From positions 1,520,716 to 1,584,556 of the forward strand of contig NC_090610.1 in NCBI RefSeq assembly GCF_004359215.1: a stretch of 63,841 nucleotides of DNA, read 5' to 3'. The position numbers and the translations under genes are program-made. Below are positions 1 through 11,193 of this stretch, piece after piece. How positions within the stretch are numbered: the first letter of the stretch is position 1; each line of letters opens with the position of its first letter. This stretch comes from Bremia lactucae (taxonomy: Eukaryota; Oomycota; Peronosporomycetes; Peronosporales; Peronosporaceae). The notes under the pieces are model-generated. The model searched no databases. It was not told where the DNA came from and worked only from the letters and a program-made list of their open reading frames with translations.

Positions 1-1300
1 TACTATCAGGTACTCATGAGAGAGTCCGATGTAGCCAAAACGGCAGTAAGCACCCCAAGCGGTATGCTTTGGGAGTGGCTTGTGATGCCCCAAGGTTTGA
101 AAAACGCACCAGCGACATTCAACCGAGTGGTGGCTCACGTGATGCGTCAGCACCGTGCCTACGCGCCTCATTACTTTGACGATGTATTCGTGCATAGTAG
201 GGCCGAGGACGGGCTGAGCGCAATAGAGTCGCACAAGCGTCATTTAGACGCTGTGTTGCAGACTTTAAAGGACGCCCAATTGTACGTCAACTTTCAACAA
301 TGCGTCATAGGGGTCCCTGAGATACCTGTACTGGGCTACATCTTTGGTACACATGGTGTACGAGCAGATCCAGACAAGGTAAAATCTGATAAGGAATGGC
401 CAATCCCACGGCATGTGAAGGATTTGCGCCAATTCCTAGGGCTCGCTAATTACTTGCATAACTATAGCAAGAATTATGCGGAGCAAACTAAACCATTATC
501 TGATCTCCTTAAAAAGGACACAGAATGGGTTTGGTTAAGAGAACAAGAAGATGCGTTCACATCAGTGAAGCAATCTCTTGTGGAGGCACCGGTCTTGGCA
601 TTGACAGACGCGGATAAGCCATTTAGCGTCGTCTGCGATGCAAGTAATTTTTCAATCGGCAGCGCGCTCATGCAGAAGGATGACAACGGCGTTCCGTGTC
701 ATCTCTTATCAGTCCCGGCTTTTAAAAGCCGCGGATATGTATTACCCTGTGCATGACAAGAGCTACTTCCAATAAAGTATGATCTTGTCAAGTTTCGAGT
801 GCACCTATTGGGCACCGAACCATTTGTGGTTTATTTGGATCACGCATCTCGCACCTCTCGCCTAGAATGGCAAGATGGCTTACATTCTTCTCTGAATTTA
901 ATTTCAAAGTTGAATATAAGCCGGGTAAGTCGAATGGCTTGTCTAACGCCATTATCGCGCAGACCAGACTTCGAGGTAAGACACCAGGAAAGTATGTCTA
1001 GTGATTAGCACACTCTTAGCCGTCAACGTTGGCAGCCAAGAACGCACACCGCTGGACGAGCTCATTGGCCTCTGATATATAAGAGAGCTACGGTCAGGAC
1101 GAACATTGTTGCCTGCTGTTGGATCACTTTTTGGAACGAAAGGTAACCCTTCCGCCTCGCCTGAAAGCCAAGCTTAATTGCTTTCGCTACAGCGATGCAT
1201 GTCATGGCATCAGCTGTCACCTTGTGATCTCTTGAGGATAAATGTGCCTCATGACACAGAACTGAAGCTGACGATCCTTCACGAGCAAAGATGCGTCTCA
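1..1300 (+). mobile_element. Ty3/Gypsy pol fragment (RT, RNase H, start of integrase)
   Basis: The window opens inside a reverse transcriptase. An open frame at 16-756 carries the palm motif PSGMLWEWLVMPQGLKNAP, then HYFDDVFVHS with both catalytic aspartates (residues 55-56), and then the RNase H start VCDASNFSIGSAL. The frame breaks near 750 and again near 1010. The remainder to about 1300 matches, on the opposite strand, the RNase H-to-integrase spacer at 27.36-27.56 kb, so this is the same family (called family B here). The 5' half of the element lies outside the window and the integrase core is missing. The frame breaks mean it cannot make a full polyprotein. Confidence 0.85.
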
Positions 1301-1309
1301 TCGGTCTGT

Positions 1310-1872
1310 CGTACGGGACCCGGGACATCCATGATTAGTTGGAAACAAGGTTCCCAACTATCACGCGAGGGTAGATACCCTCGCCATCGAACGAGATGAC
1401 CCGTTCGTTTTCACCTCACGGTGGCTTGAGTGTTTAACAAGAATTCGAATTTTGCAACTCGAATTCGTCAATGGATGTGGAAAGGGAGGGAAAATCCCGT
1501 TCGCCTCGTTCGACGAACCCGAATCAACATCGTGATTTGACCACACCCTTCATTATTTAAGGGAGGACATTGATCACGAACGATCCCATCTTGCGAGTTA
1601 GTGACAACGCTCGACGGTGTTTTCGTGAGCAGTTGCAAAAGTTGCGGTTGATCAACTAACTAACGAACGATCACATCAGTCCCTTCAAAATGACTCGTCA
1701 GATGATCTCTTCCTTTGCGGATGAGTGGTTCGTCTGATTTATGAGAATTAGACTTTGTCCCGAGACCATAAGGCTTTAGCAGTCGCCTTGGACCGTCCTG
1801 GGGTTATACGGAGTCAAAAGAAGCCTCGTACCGATGGTGCAGGCGGAGACGCCCAACATAAAACGTGGAACC
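1310..1872 (+). pseudogene. Counter-ORF fragment (family A type, C-terminal part)
   Basis: This stretch aligns by eye with 18690-19270, the C-terminal half of the counter-oriented ORF of the 17.7-22.5 kb element. Shared landmarks are GGAAACAAGGTTCCCAAC, then CCTCACGGTGG and the end block GGCGGAGACGCCCAACA. All frames are interrupted. At about 1872 the similarity switches abruptly to a different family (see 1873-2800), so this is a truncated piece joined to family B sequence. Confidence 0.6.
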
Positions 1873-2800
1873 TGAATATAAGGCTCCGCCGACGATACGT
1901 GAGCGTGCTCTGTCGGTGTCACAAGTAAGTCGTTTCGAATGTTGTCATGTGACGGGTGGCATATCACTTATTCTCCTTCCATCGTTGGCGTCTTTCATGG
2001 AAGGCTTAGGGGGGATCGCTTGAACGTATTCCCTTGATCCCGGTCGTGTTGCGCTCAAATGAAACGTTCGACCAATATGAGGCGGAATTTGCTCCGCTTT
2101 CTACCGCATTTCAATGCAATCTAACAGCGGTGGCAGCAAATAAATTTCGCCCGCTTTCGTGTGAGAGAAATCATGGGCGGTACTGTATCCCCTGTTACTT
2201 CTCATTACGCTACTCGTGCTAGTCCATTTGAGACTAGCTGAGAGACCTCAGCTGGTGGTGCTCCTTTTCATAGGCAATCACCAAGCCGGGCATAAAAATA
2301 TGTAGGGTATCTATCGGTTACCAAGAGTTAAAACCCTTCGGGTATCTCCTCCATTGGACGAGGATCAGATACTTTTGCCTCACGTATCGGTGGGCAAGCA
2401 AGCGTCTAGTAAGGAAGCATTGATTACCACCCGCATTCATCAGTGCAGGCGGCGCCCGATAGGAGTGGCGGTCTCGCCCACCTAATTGCGTCTGCCTTGC
2501 TTACGTCCGTTCAGTCACAGGTGTTAAGCGCTGCCGAACGACGTATTGGGGATCTCGAGGGCCAAGTCTTACGACTGACCTTGGATCTTCATGATGTCCG
2601 CGCGGAGGGTCGTCAGGGTTATGAACGCCCGAAACTTCGGCTGGACATCTTAAGAAATTGATGCTGAAGGACCCGCATTGCGCGCGTGGTATCCCTCGCT
2701 CTTCAAGTCGTTTACGTTCCTATGGAAAGAGGAGATTGGAGGTAAGTCTTTTGCCTCTCTCGTCTTCCCCATCGATTGGGGATATGTGACTTCATTTGGG
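1873..2800 (+). pseudogene. Counter-ORF remnant (family B), facing minus-strand pol
   Basis: It is similar to 23795-24790 throughout. The best open part is 2443-2661, with a heptad-like coiled coil around SAAERRIGDLEGQVLRLTLD and then a basic tail related to the copy at 24.6-24.8 kb. After one frame break near 2660 the tail continues to about 2795, where it meets the minus-strand polyprotein tail. It does not match any named family I recognise. Several stops make it non-functional. Confidence 0.6.
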
Positions 2801-4985
2801 TATACACAACGTTTGTGACGACCCACGTAAAATGCGGGGTGCGTCTTCATTTATGGCGAAGAGTGAGCCTATAGTTTTGGTCTCCAACCTCCACGACCAC
2901 AATGAATGGTCCAATGTAACGGGGCAATAATTTCGTAGTAACTTAGGTAAAAAACTGCATTTTTAGGTAAAGTAGCAGTACTTAATAGTACTTTATTTCC
3001 AACACTAGAGCGCTCATTGTTTTGCCATTTCGGTCGGCATATTTTTTTCTGTTTGTCCTGTGCGCTTGCCATCGCGTCACGGACTATTCGTGAAATGGCT
3101 AATCGCTCATTCACAAAGCGTTGAGCTTCGCTCACGCTTATGACATCTGACTCGCCTACGATTCACCGAGAGGTCGTTTATAGGACGTGGTTGACATTAA
3201 CGAAACATCGTTATTATTTTGGAGCTCAGGCATTTCTTGCCGTGACGCCATACTGACCACTGCCAAACCGGCAGGGTCACTAGGGCAAGTTTCTGTCTTT
3301 GGCATGATACCCCTGCGGATCATTATCATATTGACGAAAATTTGACCCTCCTTCGCAGCGAGCATAGTGAGGGGCCCTACCCCACTAAGACTCGGGCTGC
3401 GCACAAACGAGACTGGCGCCCGAGGATGGCGCAGTCCGTTAATATAAAACGGTGTCTCACCCGTACTGGCGTGGACACTGTTATTTATAGCGAACTCCAC
3501 AAAGGGCAATTGCTTGCTCCACTCTTTGGGAGTTGCTATAGTGCGTAAGACATCCGCCACGACCCGATTGGCACGTTCTGTTTGGCCATCGGTCTGGGGA
3601 TGATCTGCGGTCGACATGTGGAGCTTGCTACCNNNNNNNNNNNNNNNNNNNNNNNNNNNNNNNNNNNNNNNNNNNNNNNNNNNNNNNNNNNNNNNNNNNN
3701 NNNNNNNNNNNNNNNNNNNNNNNNNNNNNNNNNNNNNNNNNNNNNNNNNNNNNNNNNNNNNNNNNNNNNNNNNNNNNNNNNNNNNNNNNNNNNNNNNNNN
3801 NNNNNNNNNNNNNNNNNNNNNNNNNNNNNNNNNNNNNNNNNNNNNNNNNNNNNNNNNNNNNNNNNNNNNNNNNNNNNNNNNNNNNNNNNNNNNNNNNNNN
3901 NNNNNNNNNNNNNNNNNNNNNNNNNNNNNNNNNNNNNNNNNNNNNNNNNNNNNNNNNNNNNNNNNNNNNNNNNNNTTTTTGCGACCATTTCGGTCCGCAT
4001 ATTCTTTTTGCTTGTCCTGTGCGCTTGCCATTGCGTCACGGACTTTACGTGTGATGGCTAATCGCTCATCCACAAAGCGTTGAGCCTCGCTCACGCTTTT
4101 AGCATCAAACTCGCCTATGATACCGCCAAGAGGTCGGTCATAAGGCGTAGTTTTATTGACCACTGCTAAACTGGCAGGGTCACTAGGGCAAGTTTCTGTC
4201 TTTGAGATGATACCCTCATGGGTCATCGTCATATTGACGAAACTATGTCCCTCTTTCGCACCGAGCATAGTGAGGGGCCCTCCCCCACTAAGACTCGGGC
4301 TGCGCACAAACGAGACTGGCGTCCGAGGATGGCGCAGTCCGTTAATATAAAACGGTGTCTCACCCGTACTGGCGTGGACACTGTTATTTATAGCGAACTC
4401 CACAAAGGGCAATTGCTTGCTCCACTCTTTGGGAGTTGCTATAGTGCGTAAGACATCCGCCACGACCCGATTGGCACGTTCTGTTTGGCCATCGGTCTGG
4501 GGATGATCTGCGGTCGACATGTGGAGCTTGCTACCTAGCAGTTCGAACACATGTCGCGAAAAACCAGACGTAAAACGTGGACTCCGGTCCGATACTATGG
4601 ACTCGGGCATACCGTGTAGTCGGTAAACATGATCCAGGAACAAGAGAGCTGCCTCCTTGCCTGTGATCGATGTCTTACATGGTGCTAAATGCACCATTTT
4701 GCTTTGTCTGTCTACAAAGACGACGAGCCCCGTACGATTCTTATGATCGGGCGGCAAGCCAAACATGAAGTCCAGACTTACTGACTTCCAACAGTTGGTT
4801 GGAATCGGTAGCGGCTTCTGTGGCGCACTGCTGGACGGTGCAGCCTTAATGCGCTGACACTGTTCGCAAGAGTGAATATAGTTGGCCACCCATCTATATA
4901 GGTGTGGACACCAGAATTCCTCTGACACCTTTAAAATGTCTTTTTACGGCCCAGATGCCCATTAAATGGTGCATCATGGCCTCGA
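2795..4985 (-). mobile_element. Ty3/Gypsy pol 3' part (integrase), duplicated around an N gap
   Basis: Read on the minus strand from 4928, this is an integrase: a zinc-binding remnant CEQCQR, the catalytic core with Asp in VSLDFMFGLP, Asp in IVSDRSPRFTSGF and Glu in GQTERANR, then a C-terminal half. The core is intact up to about 4534. The sequence then repeats: 3060-3632 duplicates 3976-4534 on either side of a 343-N gap. After the second copy the frame continues towards MKTHPAFYVGR, the conserved end of this polyprotein, near 2820-2850. Left of it lies the facing counter-ORF. Right of about 4985 the sequence changes to another family. Confidence 0.85.
3633..3975. other. Assembly gap (343 N)
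   Basis: A run of 343 N sits inside the integrase. The bases after the gap (from 3976) are the same, as far as I can compare, as those following the single N at 26296. This suggests a repeat-induced join rather than a measured gap. Confidence 0.95.
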
Positions 4986-5869
4986 CGGAGGGTCCACCAG
5001 AGAACGAGCGATTTCTGCATAAAAGGGTTAAGGACTCTCCATCCCTTGACGCATCTCATAAAAGATAATAGTCCTCCACTGGGGAACTTTGAAGGAATAT
5101 GCTTCGTTTGGGGCATGCCCTGCACCCTCAAAACAGCATGGACATGAGCCCCCCCCGCACAAGAGGCAAGGAATCCCTGCCTCTAGACAACCAGTGCAAC
5201 TTATAGCGTGCACCGACTACGGTCCGTTTTTTTCGAACTGTTCATGAAAAACATCCAATTTGTCAAGCCAGGCCTCGCGGCCTATGCTTTGCATATTCTG
5301 GACAAATGTTGTCTACGCTTGGAACAAAGGTTCGACATTCTTTGCCCGCTTACAAGTGTACCGCCGAAGCCGAAAAAATGGCATCGATAAAGAATTCCGT
5401 TTCATCCTCACCAGGCTGTGAAGCCTGGATGAGTATCGATCGTTGGTCGTACTAGACCAAAGAGCTAGGTTACCGTTAGAGGGCAACCAAGGATTCTTTC
5501 CAAGAGCGAGCCGCAACGTATTGCGGTCCCTTTCCTGTTGACTCATGTTAACGTTAACGCTAACATGGCTCCCGGAGCGAATTTTTGATTCACTCCTTTC
5601 CTGATGAAGCAAACTAGCACTACTAACAGCATTCCTCCCTGCACGATCACTTTGTTCCTGGTGACGTATACTAACGTCACCGAGTGATCATCACCCATAG
5701 AGTCATCATCAGATGACTCCTCACCAACGATGTCCGACGAGTCGAACAACCTCATCATCGCCTCTTCGGCTGTCACGTTATAATTCGAAGGTTTAACGGA
5801 CTCCGCCTCGGGTGATACGGCGGCCTTCACAGTAGCCACTGAGTTGGGCGATGACGGTGACTTGGACAA
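4985..5869 (-). pseudogene. Counter-oriented ORF of a Gypsy element (family A), broken
   Basis: Read leftwards from about 5869. The first frame (5543-5869) has a serine-rich start, then VKPSNYNVTAEEAMMRLFD and an acidic stretch ESSDDDSMGDD. It resembles the copy at 44.6-45.0 kb. A second frame (5313-5612) has an NPWLP segment followed by a region found in several copies. Two more frames reach the motif MRCVKGWRVLNPFMQKS near 5000, equivalent to MRQGIENLQSYYERG-like segments elsewhere. At about 4985 it is fused to family B integrase. The first codon of the open frame is TTG, so the true start is uncertain. It lies between pol debris and the polypurine tract and LTR at 6219, as in the other copies. 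Confidence 0.6.
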
Positions 5870-6218
5870 GTAACCTACATTTGATGTAGCAGGTTACTTG
5901 TCACCTGCAATAGCATCAACAGATGACATATTTTAGTCACCTCTAACGGGAATACTAGGTGACCTATCCCCCACAGTAGACGCATTAGCGTCTTACTGAA
6001 ACATTTGCATTACCAGCAGCTGCACTATCCGTGCAGCTTCCAGCTTTGCGGCCTCACGGGCGTACCGCACAGACTTTTAGTAGCGATGCGCAAACGAATT
6101 GATTTATGTTCGAAAATCAACAATGCGATAAAATTGGAATATTAATTAAACCAATACTGCAAAATTACAGGGAGACATAATAGTATATCTACTTACTCAC
6201 TATCTTGACTGTTGGTTA
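5870..6218. other. Gypsy 3' non-coding region before the polypurine tract
   Basis: About 350 bp without a convincing ORF, between the counter-ORF start and the polypurine tract. Related sequence appears in inverse orientation at 44322-44600 and 41617-41940, with shared words such as GTAGACGC and CAGCTGCAC. It probably holds the promoter and leader of the counter-ORF if that is expressed. This role is inferred only. Confidence 0.5.
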
Positions 6219-6228
6219 AGGGGGAGGA
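6219..6228 (+). promoter_or_regulatory. Polypurine tract of a Gypsy element
   Basis: AAGGGGGAGGA-type purine run immediately before the LTR start TGTAACGG. This is the expected primer site for plus-strand DNA synthesis. Equivalent tracts sit (inverted) beside the LTRs at 41616, 44321 and 62871. Confidence 0.7.
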
Positions 6229-7290
6229 TGTAACGGGGTGTCCCGTTACATGAGTATTATTTCCTATAAGAGGAATATTATATATTATTCTCTATTCGAG
6301 TAATTTTAAATATTATTTCCTATGAGAGGACATCAATAAAGAGGAAAAAAAATTATTTTTATTAATATTGACTTAAATAGTTTCAATATTACCAAATTGG
6401 TAATATTAATGCAATAAGACATTAGCTTTATTAGTAACTTCAACTATTTGAGGAGATTCCTCCTCAAGTACGTGGGGACCTTTTCCCTCAACGTCTTCCG
6501 AGTGTGAATGCGCTAACACAGTCGGGTCCACTATTAATGAGATTGTTACTGTCTCTATCTACTGTCTAGTGAGCCCACAGCCAAGGGAATGGGCTTGAAA
6601 TAATCAGCGGGGTCCGGTCCTGGTTCGCATGCCGCATTCAATATCTCAGAGAGTAAGTGATAAATCTACTTGCCTTCTTGGACCGCTAAGCTGAAGGCAA
6701 CATCGTCTTACAAACGCCATCTAATGCACGCTATAGTCATGGCAAGCACTTAAAATTGACATTTCATGGTAGAAATTTGTCGCGTTCAATGAAAGAATAT
6801 GTCGCAATGAATTTTTCGAGCGAACCAATGGTAGAGTTTAACTCAAACGTACGCTTAATCTTATATTGATTTTTACTGCTTTCTTTATCAGTTCCATCAA
6901 CGGTTTCGAAAGTGGTTCGTAAACCGTAGTATACAAAGTGGTTTGTCTATAAATTATTTAGTTGATTTAAGTATAATTCAACCGCGCCAATCGTTATATG
7001 ACACACGATTGTGCGGTGCGCAAGAAAGCGCCATACTTATTTGTTATTAATATAATAAGTTCAGTAGTAATAGATGATCGTTACGTAGGAAACTAATCAT
7101 ATTAATACAGTTTTTCTTTTTCTCTATTCTAAAAAGCCTTAGTCTAGACCTTTAAGCTAAAATCTCTTGGCTTCACAAAAACCTTTCTCTGTACTTTTGC
7201 GTACGTGAAGTTTCGAGGCAGCTCACCTACACTGTAATCAGTGTAAGTTAACTAGTATATATTAGTGCTAGTGGAAGGTGCCTCGTTACG
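6229..7290 (+). repeat. Family A LTR with an internal insertion
   Basis: It starts with the 9-bp TGTAACGGG, a 4-bp spacer and its exact inverse CCCGTTACA. It ends near 7290 with GGAAGGTGCCTCGTTAC, matching the LTR end GAAAGGTGCCCCGTTACA seen at 50290. Other complete family A LTRs here are 441-468 bp, while this one is about 1060 bp. The extra sequence lies roughly between 6450 and 6975, and I could not identify it. It abuts the truncated LTR of the next element. Confidence 0.7.
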
Positions 7291-7458
7291 CCATCGTTAT
7301 CTAAGTGTTTCTAATTATCATCTCTCCTACTTGGCGCATACGTAAATTGCGAATAAAAATAAAACATGGATAGTTTTAAATCACCAACTAGATGAGTGGT
7401 TATGAAGCTTTAGCAAAGATGATTGGTCAAGGCGTCACTCAAGTGAATGGTCCTGACA
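7291..7458 (-). repeat. 3' LTR fragment of a minus-strand element (family C)
   Basis: About 168 bp that recur in the same orientation at 10434-10601. Both copies end (plus strand) in CCTGACA, so on the minus strand the LTR begins TGTCAGG. The adjoining bases 7459-7468 (TCCTCCCCGC, read as GCGGGGAGGA on the minus strand) form a polypurine tract. The left part is cut off by the family A LTR. Confidence 0.6.
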
Positions 7459-8396
7459 TCCTCCCCGCGTTGACCTTTCGTTGACGCTGATTAAAGTCGG
7501 CTACAAGATCTTTCCAGTAGAAGACGTGGTGGATTTTTTTATGCTTTTTCCAAAGTTGTTTCTTAACTTTCTTGTGCCATTGTACGAGTCAGTGTAGTTG
7601 GCGATTGGTTTGTTTATAAAAGATAATTTGAAGGTGATCCGACGCAGTGTACTGTTTGGTATCTGAATGAAAACGCATCAAGCGGTATCCTTGAGCTGAG
7701 TCTATGACGGAAACAACATGACGTGCATTTGGTAAAAAAGCTCGTCAATGCGAGTAAGAAGGATCTTTAAAATGACATTTTGAGAGTTTACGTGGCGGTA
7801 GCCAAAAGACCTACCATATTCAAATCGTCGCATTGCCGGAACAAACCCATTCAGTGCAAGAGAGCGCATAACCTATTGTGGGGTCATTTTTCGGGATTTC
7901 CAAAAGTATTGGAGACACATGGATCCAGCCTTGACAACTTCTCGTCAACGAACAAGCGAAGTGTCTCTTGCACGGTCCGCGAAATACGAAAAGCTGGCCT
8001 GTTGCTTGGTTGAGCATCCGACTATATGGTCATCTCGAATTCAATGTGCCGATGAGGCGGAAGTTCATTAGGTAACTTTTCGGTAGCACGTCCGAGTACA
8101 ATGTGATAAGGTCAACGATGCAAAGATCTATCACGACGACTGCTCGTCGACTTGAGATATCTTAACGCGATATACTTCGGAAATTCGGAGTTATGCACCT
8201 TACGATTAAATTTAACGAAGGAAATACCTACTGGCTTGTCAGCGAAAGTTGGGATGACTAACAATACGACCTCGTGCGGTCGCCAGTGGATTACAGGTTC
8301 GTGAGCGGTAAGAAAAGGTTTACTCAGAGGACGTCAAGTTTGGATTTCATCGTCCATGCGAGGACTCGGACGTCACAAAAGACTCGTCCCTCAACA
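7459..8396 (-). mobile_element. Decayed interior of the family C element, no domain recognised
   Basis: About 940 bp between the polypurine tract and the protease remnant. By position it should contain RT, RNase H or integrase. Short frames at 7820-8017 (minus) and 7780-8013 (plus) show no motif I can defend. Either most of pol is deleted or it has decayed past recognition. Confidence 0.35.
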
Positions 8397-8672
8397 TCAA
8401 ACCTTTTTCGACCTGCATTTTGATACTGTTGGAGCCATCGGACTCTTAACTTGCACGGTCTTCACAGCCAGAACACGCTTTAGCAATCCTGGCTTAACGA
8501 CGAAACAGGTCGCCCCAGAATCAAGCAGGATCCGGGCATTTTCGTTGCCGCATTTTCCATCTTTGATGACCAAGTCTTTGGCTAGGCCGTTGTCGTCGCT
8601 TTTCTCATCAAAAGGTTGAGGACTTCGTGTGAATTCCAGAAACTTCTTCGGTCTCCGAGTCATCTTCGTCAA
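8397..8672 (-). mobile_element. Retrotransposon aspartic protease remnant (family C)
   Basis: The minus-strand frame of 91 aa contains ARILLDSGATCFVVKPGLL. LLDSGAT is the active-site motif of a retropepsin-type aspartic protease, with hydrophobic residues around it as in Ty3/Gypsy proteases. The frame has no continuation into RT. It sits downstream (minus strand) of gag-like sequence, as expected for gag-PR order. Confidence 0.6.
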
Positions 8673-9059
8673 AATAACTCACCATATTGCGGTGTTGACG
8701 AAGACTATTGCGTTCCACGTTGCCTGTGTTGTGCGATGCGATTTTGCAATTTGAAACACCGGTTAAGATATGTATTTTTTTCTTGCAATAGCGTCAAAAT
8801 GACTGCAAGATCTGGCGTTGATTTGTCTGAAACCGTCGCGTGGGCGTAACGGTCGGGAATTGCCAATTTCTATTGGTTCCAGACCTTAGTGGAATTGCGT
8901 CAGAGACGATACGGGCGGTGTTCCCTTTATCAAGCATTAAAGTATACTTTATCAAGGCATTGAAGTATACTGACGCTGTCCCGAGCGTGAGCGTTTATAA
9001 TCCATTGCGACCGTGACTGCTTGCCGCTACACCACCCCTTAAGATGGTGTAGCGGAGGT

Positions 9060-9823
9060 ACTCGAATTCCTGTCAGATGGCACTTCGTAATTCCCGCTGG
9101 AGGTCTATCTCACTCATGTCTGAAATTTGTACCATTATTAGACGGACCGGGCAACGTAATCGGCCAAATTTGTGCAATTTGTTTGCTTGATCAATGCAGA
9201 TCGTCAATTAGATGAAGTTGAAGATCAGCCGGAACAAATTCACGGTTTAATTCTGTATAAAATCGTGTACGGAATTGATGTCGTGCGGTTTTATTGAATA
9301 CCATCGGGCAGCGGGACCTTGACGACCGCTGGCAAGTATGGCAATTATTTGCCCGGAGTTGTAGTCTTATTCCTCGCGCCGTAAAATATTGCTCCATTTG
9401 ATCGTCATATGAAAGACATATATTTCAAGACGGCCGGAATAAGTTGTAAGTTTTATCCTTTCAACACGAAAGCTAGAGTTGGCACGATGATGCGTAAGGT
9501 GTTCTAGCAGTTGTTGTTGTTGCGTTATCATCTGTACAACACTCTCCATAAGCTGCTAATAAGATGGTTATGCCATGATGTTTAAAGCCAAGACTTATTT
9601 GAAACAGAAAAATTAAAATTAACTTAAATTGCTCGATTATTGGAAGTCTTACGCTTCTTCTTAAGGTCGCGTAGAGTGTAACGAATATCTTGGCAGAGGG
9701 TATCCACAGCTTCCGTGAGGAGGTATCGATTTCACGAAGAGGGTTATTCAGATGACTCACTTCGTCAGACATGTACTGCTTATCCTTATTAAGGTCGCGG
9801 CGCAAGGCCTTGGCAACGTGCAA
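9060..9823 (-). mobile_element. Gag remnant of the family C element
   Basis: Three overlapping broken frames on the minus strand. One has RVERIKLTTYSGR followed by a WxxFxxxL-like stretch. The next contains FRTRFYTELNREFVPADLQ, the pattern of Ty3/Gypsy capsid retrotrans_gag domains (a basic and aromatic helix, then EF.P.DLQ.RL). No zinc knuckle is visible. The order on the minus strand is gag, then protease (8672-8397). Confidence 0.5.
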
Positions 9824-10254
9824 GCTCTTTTGAAATGACTTGTACAGGTTCTAAGTGCAGCTCTCAGCCTTTTCTCCAGCGCTAAAGAAGAAAGCTTTGG
9901 AGCAGTCGAACTTGACCGTGTGCTCGTGTATTCTCTTTCTCATGCACGTTGGCTGACAGGGCCCTACTACCTCTCGCTCAATGGCTAGTTTAGGGTAGTG
10001 TGGAATGAGCCTCGCACAAATTTCCAGGGACTGAACGCCTTACAACTGACAAACAACGTAACGGCCACGCTAGAACTCACGAATGCTCAGTTGTTCTATC
10101 TGCCGAAACAGTCTTTGAGTCTTACAATGGATATCGAAGCGATACACTGAAATGTCGATTCGACCTGCGAAAGAGGCTCGCGAGCAGACAATACCGAACG
10201 TGACACGAAGTGCCGAACAACGAGTCGGACGATGCGGCGACCCGGACGAAGGGG
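9824..10254. other. Upstream part of the family C element, no ORF
   Basis: About 430 bp between the gag remnant and the short tandem repeat. I see no motif. By position it is the leader or gag N-terminus of the minus-strand element. Confidence 0.3.
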
Positions 10255-10364
10255 CGTAGCGGGAGACGAATTTGTGCTAACGCTTGTAATGATAGAGGTT
10301 AATCAAAGACGTAGCGAAAGACGAATAAGTGCTAACACTTGTAATGATGGCAGTTAAGTAAAGA
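10255..10364. repeat. Two tandem copies of a 55-bp unit
   Basis: CGTAGCGGGAGACGAAT... (10255-10309) is followed directly by CGTAGCGAAAGACGAAT... (10310-10364). The units share GTGCTAAC.CTTGTAATGAT and differ at roughly ten positions. The repeat lies just inside or within the LTR of the family C element. Confidence 0.75.
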
Positions 10365-10433
10365 CTAAATAATTTATTTTTTTATGATTTTCCCAACTAA
10401 TAATTAAGTTGGTGTGAAGCACTATTAAGGGTA

Positions 10434-10601
10434 TTGCCTATCCTTATCTAAGTCTTTCTAAATATCACCTCTCCTACTTGCGCATACGTAAATGTGAATG
10501 AAAGAGAATTAATCGTTTTTGAGGACTAATCAAATGAGTGGTGATAAAGCTTCTGGCAGAGATAATTGATCGAGGCCTCACTTAACCCAATGGCCCTGAC
10601 A
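10434..10601 (-). repeat. 5' LTR (partial definition) of the family C element
   Basis: Direct counterpart of 7291-7458. Its right end ...CCCTGACA gives the minus-strand LTR start TGTCAGGG. The inner boundary is not clear because the 3' copy is truncated. The LTR may extend left to include the 55-bp tandem repeat. Confidence 0.55.
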
Positions 10602-10667
10602 GATCAGCACTTTGCTAATAGTACTGGGCTTTTTCTTTGTTGTCGGTTTAACGATCTGTCGATCATT

Positions 10668-10908
10668 TGTAACGGGGTGTATCGATTTTTCAATATTATT
10701 TCCTGTAGAATGAGGAATAATAAAGCAAATAACATTTTTATCGTTAATAATTTATTTAACATTGCAATGTTGCCACACACGGTAATGTTTTGTAGCAGCA
10801 ATATTACATTTCTGTTTATTGGTTGATTAAGTCTTTAAATCAACCCCGTAAATTGCTGCTAGATTGGCGGTGTGAATTGAGACGTAAGCACAAAGTTAGG
10901 TTATTATA
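10668..10908 (+). repeat. Family A LTR, left part (interrupted)
   Basis: It begins TGTAACGGGGTGTATCG, a mutated form of the family's terminal palindrome, followed by the AT-rich LTR body. It stops where the Mutator-like terminal repeat begins at 10909. The missing right part resumes at 13905. Confidence 0.65.
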
Positions 10909-11193
10909 GGGAGCCGCTATTCACCATTCGCTATTCACCACTTACCCACCATTTTTAAAAACTGTGATTGGCTGATTAAATTATTAGAAATGAGAATACT
11001 TTCGCTCGCATTCCAACGAACGCTCTTTATTACATACAGACTTAGATCATTACGATCGCCACTTAAATCAGCATGATAATTACCAAGAATTTATTAACTA
11101 CCACCGATGCTAGTCTAGAATTTGCGCGTGCTACTATAAATGCTCGTCTTGCTAATGAAAGCTACATTGTGACTGCCCTGTAGAATAGGCGAG

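Noticed and set aside
3582..4083. Plus-strand ORFs of 155-159 codons crossing the N run
   Set aside because: Almost entirely made of X from the gap and antisense to integrase.
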